A stretch of DNA of 64,000 bases, from assembly GCA_963995505.1 (NCBI GenBank), contig OZ023192.1, forward strand, positions 2,711,001 through 2,775,000, given 5' to 3'. The notes beneath the pieces are model-generated. The model was not told the origin of the DNA and made no database searches. It saw only the letters and a list, made by a program, of their open reading frames with translations. The stretch is from Hypericum androsaemum. Lineage: Eukaryota; Streptophyta; Magnoliopsida; Malpighiales; Hypericaceae. The translations under genes and the position numbers were made by a program. Positions 54,231-64,000 of this stretch are shown here, one piece after another. Position 1 is the first letter of the stretch, and every line of letters begins with the position of its first letter.

Positions 54231-55235
54231 TGTTGGAAAAGACTGAATAAAAAATTCAATGCAAAGCCCAAAGTGGAAAGGCCCAAAGTGGGAGGCCCAA
54301 AAGAGAAAAAGGAAAGTGCAATCCCACATTGGAAAGTGGCACCAACATTTTCTAGTTTATAAGGAGAAACTCCTTGTTGACTAGGAAATGAGTTAACCAA
54401 ATGGAAGGATAGCCAACTCGGACTGCGGCGAGTACGCACCATCCAAGCACGCGCATGCGCACGCACCCGCGCCCGCGCATGGCGTATTGGTCGCAGGTCA
54501 CAATGGGCGCTTTGTGGCGCACTTGGCACTTCGCACGTGCGCATCCTCTGGAGGAGCCTTAAGTATTTTACCCGAGTTCGGAGAGAACTGCGTAGCTACC
54601 AAAGTGACAAGGGGCTGCGAGCGCCTTCCAAGATGGCCACCGAAGAGGCACGAAGGGCTGGAACGTCCTGGAGACTTCCAGACGGCTGAAGGGTTGTGAG
54701 ATCCCTCGTGAAGGAGTGCCAGTAAAGTCTGGATGCACCTGAAAGCATCCAGAATACCACCGAAGGGCCACGAGCACAGCCAGCCAATCTGCCTAGCGAA
54801 GGGACATCTCCGAAGGGCCACGAGCGATCTGGCTGCCTGCTTGAGTCGCCTCTCTTCAAAAGTGCCTCGTGCCCCTTCGGAGTGCTTGCCTGCCACTCTT
54901 CCAGCGCCTATAAATAGGCCTCTCCCCCTCATTTGCAATCATCCCAGCAACAAGTGCATTCCATAAGCATTGTTCTCTTCTTCTTTCTCCCGTTCTTCAC
55001 TTACAGAAAGTCCGTCCGAAAGTTCTGGGTATATAAGGGTTCGCCCGAAAGTTTTGAGATACGTGTGCAATATTCTTGGAAATGCCCAAACAGTCGTTGT
55101 ATCTTGGGAACGATTGTCGTAGCCCGTACCGCACTAAAATATACGGGGCAATCTCGTCTTACAGAGAAAGTGTCCAACACTTGCCTCGACTGCCGTAGAT
55201 CTTAATCAAGTACACCAAACTCTCCGATCACAATA
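54231..55235 (+). repeat. 5' LTR of the Copia element
   Basis: Starts TGTTGGAAAAGACTG. Promoter with TATA (GCCTATAAATAGGCCTC, about 54906-54922). Ends CCGATCACAATA. Confidence 0.9.
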
Positions 55236-55251
55236 TTCGTAAGACGAGATT
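55150..55251 (+). other. 13-bp inverted repeat across the LTR/interior junction
   Basis: AATCTCGTCTTAC (55150-55162, inside the LTR) is the exact reverse complement of GTAAGACGAGATT (55239-55251), which begins four bases after the LTR end, where the primer-binding site should be. The LTR arm is also present in the 3' LTR (60591-60603). Confidence 0.8.
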
Positions 55252-55264
55252 CGTATACTTGAAG

Positions 55265-58200
55265 ATGGCATCGTCAAGCACCGTAGCACTGACAACGGTA
55301 CTAGGAACTGTCCATGCCGAAAGGCCAGCGATGTTCAACGGTATCAAGTTCAAGAGGTGGCAACAGAAGATGACGTTCTATCTGACCACGCTCAACCTAG
55401 TTCGGTTTCTAAAAGAGAAAGCACCGAAGATAGCAAAAAATGAGACGGATCAACAGAAGATCAATGCTCTCGACGCGTGGAGTCATAGCAACTTCCTGAG
55501 CCGGAACTACGTCCTGAATGGACAAGACGACATGCTCTACAATGTCTACGCGGTAGCCAAGACTGCTAAGGAGTTGTGGAGTTCACTCGAGAAGAAGTAA
55601 AAAATGGAGGATGCCGGGACGAAGAAATTCATCGTCGGACGATTCCTCGACTTCAAGATGGTGGACTCCAAGAAGGTCATCGACCAAGTGCAGAAGTTGC
55701 AGCTGATCCTTCACGAGATCCAAGCCGAAGGGATGCAATTCAGCGAGTCCTTCCAAGTAGCTGCGATGATTGAGAAGCTCCCCCCGCTCTGGAAGGACTT
55801 CAAGAGCTACCTCAAGCACAAGAGGAAGGACATGGGCCTAGAAGACCTGATAGTGAGATTTAGGATCGAGGAAGATAACCAAAAGACCGAAGTCAAGCAA
55901 GGCAAGGCCAACTCTGAGACCACTGTGCACCTCGCCGAGAGAAAAGGTGGCAAGTAGAGGAAGAAGTCCAGGGATAAGCAAGAGAAGCAAGAGCCCAAGA
56001 AGAAAAAGAACAAGAAGATTAAGGGCGACTGCTACAACTGCGGTAAACCCAGCCACATGGCTAAGGACTGTCGCCAGCCGAAGAAGGACGACCAAGGAAA
56101 GGCTAACTAGGCTGAAGACTTGTCTGAACTAGATCTGTCAGCCATGGTATTTGAAGCCAACCTGGTGGATAATCCGAGAGAGTGGTTCGTGGACACAGGA
56201 GCTACCCGCCACACCGGCCGAAAGCTGTTCATGGGAAACTCTGCAACGTCCAAGATCATCGGTCTGGGTAAGGTGATCCTAAAGCTGACCTCAGGAAAGG
56301 AGCTGACCCTCAAGAATGTGCTACATGTCCCGGACATCCGCAAAAAACTTAGTTTCTAGCACACTGTTAAGCAAAGCCAGTCTTAAGCTTGTATTTGAGG
56401 CTGATAAGTTTGTACTGACCAAAGTAGGTCAATTTATATGAAAGGGTTATCTAGAAAAGGGGCTGTTTAAGATGGATGTAATAACTGTACATCGCACTTT
56501 TAACGGTAAAAATAAAGTTAACGCTTCTTCTTACTTGGCCGAGTGTTCTAATTTATGGCATGATAGATTAGGACACGTAAATTTAAACTCACTAAGAAAG
56601 TTAGTAAGTTTAAATTTATTACCGAATCTAGAGTTCAACCCATCTGATAAGTGTGAAGTATGTGTGGAGGCTAAAATGACCAAAGTACCTTTCCATTCGG
56701 TGGAAAGAAGTACTATTCCTTTAGAGTTAATTCATACGGATACTTGCGATATGAAACACGTGCAAACTAAAGACGGGAAGAAATACTTTATCACGTTTAT
56801 CGATAATTGTACGAGATACTATTACGTATATCTCCTAAAGGGCAAAGACGAAGCTCTTGATGCCTTTAAGAGATATAAGAATGAGGTTGGAAATCAACTC
56901 AGCGTGAAAATCAAAATGATTCGAAGTGATCGAAGGGGAGAATATGTAGCTCCGTTTGATGAACTCTGTCAAGAACATGGCATTATTCATCAGACGACTG
57001 CTCCATACTCACCTCAATCGAATAGCGTAGCTGAATGCAAAAATTGAACTCTTAAGGAGATGATGAACGCTATGTTGATTAGCTTGGGCTTATCCCAGAA
57101 TATGTGGGGAGAAGTAGTGCTCTCAGCTAACCACATTCTAAACAAGTTGCCACACAAGAAAAGGGATAAAACCCCATATGAACTATGGAAAGGAAGGAAG
57201 CCTTCCTACGGTTACCTTAAAGTGTGGGGGTGCCTAGCAAAGGTCGAAGTACCTAAGCCTAAGCAGGTGAGAATAGGACCCAAGACCATTGATTACATCT
57301 TTATCGGATATGCGTAAAATAGTAGTGCTTATCGATTTCTGGTGCATAAATCTGAAAATCCTGAGATAAACGCGGGAATGGTCATAGAATCAAGGAACAC
57401 AATATTTTTTGAGAATAGCTTTCCTAATAAGGAAAGAAAGGAAGGAAGTCCAAAGAAAATGGCTCACGAGACTACGCAAGGGTCAAATCAGGAAGACGAT
57501 GAACCTAGACGTAGTAAACGGACGAAAGTAACTAAATCTTTTGGTCCGAATTATCTTACCCATGCGTTAGAAGATGAACCCAGGACAATCCAAGAGGCAT
57601 TGTCTAGTCCAGATGCTCCTCTCTGGAAGGAAGCTATCAATAGTGAGATAGAATCTATTATGCAAAATCACACGTGGGAAATTGTGGATCTCCCACCGGG
57701 CTGCAAACCTTTGGGATGCAGGTGGATCCTAAAAAGGAAATACAAAGTTGATGGATCAATCGACAAGTACAAAGCTCGATTGGTAGCTAAGGGGTTAAAA
57801 CAGAAGGAGGAATATGATTTCTTTAACACATATTCACCGGTCATAAGAATCACATCAATTAGAGTGCTCATAGCTGTTGCGGCACTCTATAACCTCGAGA
57901 TCTACCAAATAGACGTAAAAATAGCTTTCCTAAATAGAGAACTGGAAGAGGAGATATACATGGAGCAACCTAAAGGGTTTGTGACTCCCGGTCAAGAGCA
58001 TAAAGTGTGTTGGCTAGTCAAGTCACTATATGGGCTAAAATAAGTGCCGAAACAGTGGCACGAGAAATGTGACAGGACAATGCTGTCGAATGGATTTAAG
58101 ATCAATGAGTGCGATAAATATGTTTATATTAAGAGCACACCTGAAGCTTACGTAATTGTATGTCTCTACGTAGATGACTTACTAATTATGGGAAGCAATA

Positions 58201-59117
58201 AAGAGGTTATTGTGAAAACTAAGAACATGTTAAAGAACCACTTTGACATGAAAGATATGGGTCTGGCAGACGTCATACTATGAATAAAAATCTCTAGAAA
58301 AGCTGACGAAATTATCTTGACGCAATCCCACTACGTGGAAGGCGTGCTCAATAAATTTGATGCTTTTGACAAACTTCCGGTTAGGACTCCAGTGGATTTA
58401 AATCTACACTTAGCCAAGAATCGAGGGGACCCAATATCTCAACTGAGGTATGTGCAAATTATCGGGAGCTTGATGTATTTAACAAACTGCACACCTCCCG
58501 ATATTGCGCACTCAGTTAGTAAGCTTAGTAGATTTACAAGTAATCCAGGGAAGGATCACTGGCTAGCTCTGGAAAGGGTTTTACGGTATTTAAAATATAC
58601 CATAAACCATAACATACATTATGGTAAATATCTAGCTGTATTAGAAGGATACAGTGACGCAAACTGGATATCAGACACTAAGGACTCCAAATTCACGAGT
58701 GAATACGTATTCACCATAGGAGGAGGAGCTGTGTCTTGGAAGTCGTCTAAACAAACGTGCATAGCTCGATCCACCATAGAGTCGGAGTTTATAGCACTAG
58801 ACAAAGCTGGGAAAGAAGCTGAATGGCTCAAAAACTTCTTAGAGGATATTCAGTGCTGGAGCAAACCGGTGCCTCCCGTATTGATACATTGTGATAGCAT
58901 GTCTGCAATCGGGAGAGCATAAAGTACAATGTACAACGGAAAGTCTCGACATATCTGTCGGAGACACAATATCGTTAGACAGTTGATCTCTAGTGAGGTA
59001 ATCACCATTAATTACGTAAAGTCCAAGGATAACTTAGCTGATCCTTTTACGAAAGAAATCAATAGAGATCAAATGTACAATGCAGTAAGGGGAATGGGAT
59101 TAAAATCTACACACTAA
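55265..59117 (+). pseudogene. Copia gag-pol polyprotein, multiply broken
   Basis: Gag from the ATG at 55265. Zinc knuckle CYNCGKPSHMAKDC at about 56032-56073. Protease [10 protein letters not shown] at about 56184, followed by a short deletion before [11 protein letters not shown]. Pre-integrase HDRLGHVNLNSLRKL at about 56559. Integrase core with GEYVAPFDELCQEHG. Reverse transcriptase from WKEAINSEI at about 57627, with the active site CLYVDDLL at about 58160. RNase H with [13 protein letters not shown] and ADPFTKEI at the end. Stops at about 55598, 55955, 56108, 57045, 57315, 58041, 58281 and 58920, plus a frameshift near 56355, separate these parts. The downstream stops all leave the same frame, so decay was mostly by point mutation after insertion. 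Confidence 0.93.
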
Positions 59118-59660
59118 AGAACGTCCATAGCGGTAACTCAACCATGATAAGTGGAGATCCCACAAACTTGGTTCAATGAGATAACTAAGTTATGGAGGGT
59201 TCAGTTAATCACCTGGAACCTATCTCATTCTCAGAAGCTGCCCAGGTGTTAACCTGCAGAGGTGTGGTAAGGTTAAGCATTACGCTTTTAATGATTTCTA
59301 TACCTTGATAAAGGTGGAGTATGGCAGGATACTCCTGATAGGAGATCACCTATGTAAGTATGAAGTGAGGTCGCTTCAAATGGGAAAAATACTTATGAAT
59401 TCAAGATACGGTCCATGGCCGAAACGGACACAACGTGAGAACCCAAATATACTAGGGTTATTATTGTGTAAATATTATTGTCTTAGTTTATGCCAAAAGC
59501 TGACGGTTCAAGACATCACGTTCACCGAGCAACGAATAAATTCGATAACATATTACTAGAGAAGGTTTAAAGCTACAAGCTACCTGTCTCGATGCAATAA
59601 TAACACGTCAGAACTTTCGATTAGAGTCTGCATGCATTAATCATCATTCATGTGAAGGAT

Positions 59661-60676
59661 TATTGGAAAAGATTGAATGAAAAATTCAATGCAAAGCCCA
59701 AAGTGGAAATGCCCAAAGTGGGAGGCCCAAAAGGGAAAAAAGAAAGTGCAATCCCACATTGAAAAGTGGCACCAACATTTCCTAGTTTATAAGGAGAAAC
59801 TCCTTGTTGACTAGGAAATGAGTTGACCAAATAGAAGGATAGCCAACTCAGACCACGGCGAGGTTGGTGCATAGCACCATCCGAGCACGAGCACAAGCAC
59901 GAGCGTGTGCATGGCGCATTGGACGCAGGTCGCAATGGGCGCTTTGTGGCGCACTTGGTACTTCGCACGTGCGCATCGTCGCGAGGAGCTGGAGGAGCCT
60001 TAAGTATTTTACCCGAGTCCGGAGAGAGCTGCGTAGCTACCGAAGTGATGAGGGGCTGCGAGCACCTTCCAGGATGGCCACCGAAGAGGCACGAAGGGCT
60101 GGAATGTCCTGGAGACTTCTAGACGGCCGAAGGGTTGCGAGATCTCTCGTGAAGGAGTGCCAGCAAAGTCTGGACGCACCTGGAAGCATCCAGAATGCCA
60201 CCGAAGGGTCACGAGCGCAGCTAGCCAATCTGCCTAGCGAAGGGACATCTCTGAAGGGCCACGAGCGATCTGGCTGCCTACCTGAGTCGCCTCTCTTCGG
60301 AAGTACCTCGTACCCCTTCGGAGTGCCTCTCTGCCACTCTTCCAGCGCCTATAAATAGGCCTCTCCCCCTCATTTGCAATAATCTCAGCAACAAGTGCAT
60401 TCCATAAGCATTGTTGTCTTCTCCTCTCTCCCGTTCTTCACTTACAGAAAGTCCGTCCGAAAGTTCTGGGTATATAAGGGTTTGCCCGAAAGTTTCGAGA
60501 TACGTGTGCAACATTCTTGGAAACGCTCAAACAGTCGTTGTATCTTGGGGACAATTACCGTAGCCCGTACCGCACTGAAATATACGGGACAATCTCGTCT
60601 TACGGAGAAAGTATCCAACACTTGCCTCGACTGCCGTAGATCCTAATCAAGTACACCAAACCCTCCGATCACAACA
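59661..60676 (+). repeat. 3' LTR of the Copia element
   Basis: Starts TATTGGAAAAGATTG (first G of TG lost to A) and ends CCGATCACAACA. It keeps the TATA box (CTATAAATAGGCCTCTCC, about 60349). Visible substitutions and small indels against the 5' LTR show that the insertion is not very recent. Confidence 0.9.
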
Positions 60677-61015
60677 TTTAGATTCATGTCTATATGAATG
60701 AGAATCATATGCATGAGTTTAATGACCAATCTCACCGCACGACAGCGTGTTACTGTTGTAGTAGCGGGTTATACTTGCCTTTTGTCCCTAGCTTTATATT
60801 TTCTATGGTTGCGTCTATTTCCTTTGTATTCTGCAACTATAATCCTCAATGAAAAGCCGACAAGCTATATCCTTAAAAAATTCAAGCAATGGACTGAATA
60901 GTTAGAAAGCCAGAGTACAACTACTTACATTCCATAGACAATTGTTCTTCTTTCCTTATCTCATTTTCTACACCCTTCAAAGAAAATAATCCCTCAAAGA
61001 ACCAAATTCAAGCAA
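60677..61015. other. 3' flank of peroxidase copy 4
   Basis: Matches 42083-42534 in order (GTAGTAGCGGGTTATACTTG; TCCCTAGCTTTATATTTTCT; CATTTTCTACACCC), confirming the tandem unit and placing the Copia insertion within it. Confidence 0.65.
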
Positions 61016-62416
61016 CTAATTAATGGCGGAACAGATCTTCCTTATCTCGCCATCACTCCCGGTCTTCACCCCAACGTTGCTCATCTTAACCATAGACTTG
61101 GTGAATTCGATGTTGAAGGTCAAAGCAGCCAGGCCTCGGACTCCCAAGAAGCGCTGGACAAAAGGCTTCGTGGAAGCATCGGTCCACAGCTTGGAGTCCG
61201 ACTCGAGCACGCCTCGGCCGTCTCTCAGGTTGGCATAATAGGACGTGTCAAACTTGTCGGAGCTGCCGGTGTCCAGCGCCACCCGGGTCGTCCCGGAGCC
61301 GGCCTGCGGGCACAGTCCTTGGAGCTGAGCCGCAAATGAGGCGGCCAAGGAAGCGTCGGCCCCAGTTGTTGTGAAGTTGTAGAGCCTGTAGCTGAAGAAC
61401 TGGCAGGCTGAAGTTCCTATTGTGTGTGCACCTGAACATATTTTCGGTTATCTTAGTCTAAGTTCTATCCAAAGCACCGGACATGCGTAAGCTCTCATAC
61501 ATAGTCTAGCAATTTAGCGGAGACCCGTGTTTTTAGCAAACAGTCGATTGAAAATCAAAAAGAAATTAATGTTAGAGCTAGCTAGCTAATGCTTACCAAC
61601 AAGTGCAACGAGGTCCTGTGGCGTTAGGTTCTTGGCAGCGAACTTCTTCTTTTGGTCATCCATGGAGTCTGTGAAACCAGGCAAATCGGATGTTTCCGCC
61701 GACAAAGATACTCTGGCGTCCTTCCGTCCGGTGGGTACCAACCAACTTATCCCCTTGGTCTGCAATTATAATCAATGTCACACCCCCACATTATTAGTTC
61801 AATCAATATAAGCTTCAAGACATAGTGAGAATCATTAGCTCGTGAACCCGTTTTATCGCATGTTGACGAATTCAATGTGTATATAAAACTCAACCGAATG
61901 TGCTAATTATTTTGTGGGTTCAAATAAATAATGAAAAAATCTTTTCTAATCCAGATGAAAAAAAACTTTCCGTTAAAATGTGAAAATCATTTTCAAAGGA
62001 ATCATTTGGCTTACCAGAGCAACGGAATCACGAGCAGCAAGAGCGAGGATATCGGCGCAAGAGACGGTTCCGGGGCATGCAGCTTCAAGCTGGGTCTTGG
62101 CGTCGTCAATGACTTCGTACCCTCTCAACCCGGAGTTAATCGGGGCCGTCTTCTCCGTGCCCGAGCCGCTTATAAGCACCGACGCGTCGCAACCTCGCAC
62201 GAAGCAGTCATGGAAGTGTAACCTCAACAATGCAGGTGCAACCGTCGCGTCAGAGCTGAAGTGGGTTGCCACCGTCGACCGGACGATGGACTCCGCCTTC
62301 GGACAAGTACGAGCGTAGAAGCCTACGCTCATGCCCTGGCCTTGCACCAAGTAAATTGTTGGAGCTATGACAATTAATAGGATAAACATATTCAAGTGAC
62401 CAAAAAGGCTAGCCAT
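61016..62416 (-). CDS. Class III peroxidase, copy 4 (complete)
   Basis: Secreted heme peroxidase, 326 residues from exons 62416-62015, 61759-61597 and 61431-61016. The start chosen is [16 protein letters not shown], the position used in copies 2 and 3; the frame is open further upstream into the leader, but that part is not conserved. Signal peptide, [14 protein letters not shown] and eight Cys are intact. Distinct residues: [34 protein letters not shown] and [11 protein letters not shown]. The first intron is shorter than in copies 2 and 3. TATA box and upstream block are conserved. Confidence 0.94.
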
Positions 62417-62550
62417 TGATAATGTAGATAAGTAAGGAATTTTTGTTATGGATAATAGTTTTTGAACTTGGTCTAGTACTGTATATGTGTAATATATTTG
62501 GAGTAACGCTAGTTTAGAGTTGTTGATGTTTAGGGATAATGAGGAGTGAG

Positions 62551-62558
62551 TATTTATA
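62551..62558 (-). promoter_or_regulatory. TATA box of peroxidase copy 4
   Basis: TATAAATA on the minus strand, about 135 bases before the ATG. Confidence 0.65.
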
Positions 62559-62619
62559 GGAATCGGAGATTTCGCTGCCAAAGAAAAAGTAAACGAAAGT
62601 GAGCTGCTGCTGAGTTCGT

Positions 62620-62790
62620 ATTGGAGCTCACATGTACTTGTAATTTAAGTGTATTTGTTTTATTTCAAAAGCTCAAAATGTATAAACAGCCAAAACAGTG
62701 GCCTTTGGCTGCTACGGTTACCGCGTTCCTGCACCGATGGATGAGTTGTGTAGCACGCCCCCTAGGCTCCTATGGCCCCATATTTTCTTA
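62620..62790 (-). promoter_or_regulatory. Conserved upstream block of peroxidase copy 4
   Basis: Third copy of the block at 44345-44515 and 51095-51280. Short open frames in these blocks are not translated products: the reading frame is not kept among the copies. Confidence 0.45.
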
Positions 62791-62799
62791 TTCTGTTCA

Positions 62800-64000
62800 A
62801 AAATTTTATATTTTTAAAAAATAAGGATATGAATTTTTTTTGAAAGAAGGATATGAAATTCGATTGGGTCCTTTTATGATCAATTTGAAGGTGGAGATGG
62901 GGCCATTTCATTTTATTAAAATTTAAATAAATTAAGTACTATTTTATTTGAACCAAATTTCATTAGTGACAATCTTCTAATTTGACATATGTCTCTAGCT
63001 GAAAAATATTTTTTGAATCTGTAAAATTTTATTAATATTTACTTTTTTTTTGGTCGAAAAAATTTATGCAAATTAGCCTAAATTCTAAGGCTCTAGATAA
63101 CATTGAACTTTATTGTCCTCTCACGCAGAGTTTTTCTATTTGTACAAAGGGTGAGAATTTACCTACAGACTCCTTAGAAATAAGATAGAATCTGTTGTCA
63201 TCCTATTCATTAAGCGTTGATATAATATTTATGTATTACACATGTATAACGAGTGTAAAATCCCATCATACAATGAATATGAGGTTGCAACTGTATGTCT
63301 TGTTAAATCCTTGTTGCACTAAAGCCCAGTAAAAAGACTGCGACATTAGAAAAAAAAGGGGTCTATGAGCGTTAGCGCTGCGGATACACGATTGTACACT
63401 CCGACTCCTTGAACACATGCCCCTGAAAATTACTATTGCAATTGATCCCAAATGGCAATTGCACTACAATCTATATAGACAACGCTAACGCCCATCTGTG
63501 TGGCTACCCTCGAGTTGCTTCTGTACTCGTGAAGAGTGTGGCTGTCGTCGAGTTGCTTCTGTACCAGGATTGGAGAATTACAAAAGACCGCCCTTGATCC
63601 TCCACAATTTTGCCATAGCTCTGAACCTCCGTATTTTTTTTTCTACTAGAACAAAGTATAAAATTATTTGACAGAAGCCCAGGGTTAAATTTATCTTTTA
63701 AAAAACGTGTCTTGCCTACAAAATGTGGTGCTGAGACCGGACCAATTTTCTTTCTTTATTTTTATCCTCTTCTTTCGCATGTTACAATTTTGACTTACAA
63801 AAAAAATCACATTAGTGAACTCGCCGTCGAATTGGGCAGAGTACAATACAAGAGCTCCGCGTCCGGCTTCAGGACAAAGCTTGTAGCCTAAGTTGACCGA
63901 GGAAAGTTCCATGGAAGAATGTTACACTTTGTCCTCTTCCTCATTACTTACACCGAGCTCAAGGGTTGGTATTCTAAATATTTCATAACCATAAATAAAA
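62800..64000. other. Upstream spacer of peroxidase copy 4, no gene
   Basis: AT-rich. Block 63770-63990 is the fourth copy of the shared block (CATGTTACAATTTTGACTTA; ATTGGGCAGAGTAC), so the tandem unit probably continues beyond the window. Confidence 0.45.

Larger units (their letters stand above)
54231..60676 (+). mobile_element. Full-length Copia retrotransposon, inactive
   Basis: 6.4-kb element with two LTRs of about 1 kb (54231-55235, 59661-60676) and interior order gag, protease, integrase, reverse transcriptase, RNase H, which defines Ty1/copia. The flanking duplication is imperfect (TTTAT before, TTTAG after). The usual initiator-tRNA primer site is absent after the 5' LTR and no clear purine tract precedes the 3' LTR. 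It inserted into the spacer of the peroxidase tandem array between copies 3 and 4, and its coding region is broken. Confidence 0.92.

Noticed and set aside
55265..59117. An active Copia element
   Set aside because: Eight nonsense codons, a frameshift and a deletion in the protease region; the LTRs also differ visibly.

Overview
The window is nuclear DNA of a eudicot plant, probably a woody species. This is read from GT-AG introns, AT-rich intergenic DNA, plant-only families (class III peroxidase, F-box/FBA proteins, plant basic secretory protein, an atypical plant bHLH) and dense nested transposons. The species cannot be named from the sequence.

Layout. 1-2.5 kb holds a decayed O-methyltransferase. 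3.7-29.1 kb is an F-box/FBA cluster: two intact genes (3745-4920, 7413-8489), one gene with a single frameshift (24712-25897), two clear pseudogenes (21689-22837, 27943-29080) and a 3' fragment (15888-16164). Three members share flanks, and two of these carry a remnant of a plant basic secretory protein gene on the opposite strand, so the duplicated module was originally F-box plus BSP. Between F-box copies lie an array of seven truncated NPF (NRT1/PTR) transporter gene starts on the minus strand (10.6-15.9 kb), a 2.9-kb LTR element with a perfect target-site duplication but no recognisable gag or pol (18.0-20.9 kb), and a Mutator-type MITE whose empty site is visible in paralogous promoters (21.2-21.5 kb).

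30.4-31.7 kb carries a complete five-exon atypical bHLH gene (minus). 34.1-36.8 kb is a Copia remnant split by a 1.4-kb Pack-MULE that carries a piece of an exocyst SEC15B-type gene. 37.2-37.4 kb is a small fold-back MITE. 38.9-40.5 kb is an intact single-exon gene of unknown function.

40.9-64 kb is a tandem class III peroxidase locus on the minus strand: a 3' fragment and three complete three-exon genes (42535-44147, 49322-50871, 61016-62416), each coding for 326 residues and each with a TATA box and shared upstream blocks. Two large insertions separate the copies: an ORF1-only LINE with an 18-bp target duplication (44.8-47.6 kb) and a full-length but dead Copia element (54.2-60.7 kb).

The genes do not form a pathway. 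The window shows local tandem duplication (F-box, peroxidase, NPF fragments) followed by transposon insertion and decay. The strongest candidates for something undescribed are the coding-capable LARD, the NPF promoter/exon array, and the inverted repeat that replaces the usual primer-binding site in the Copia element. All exon junctions were read by eye from frame and splice motifs; no alignment or database search was run.
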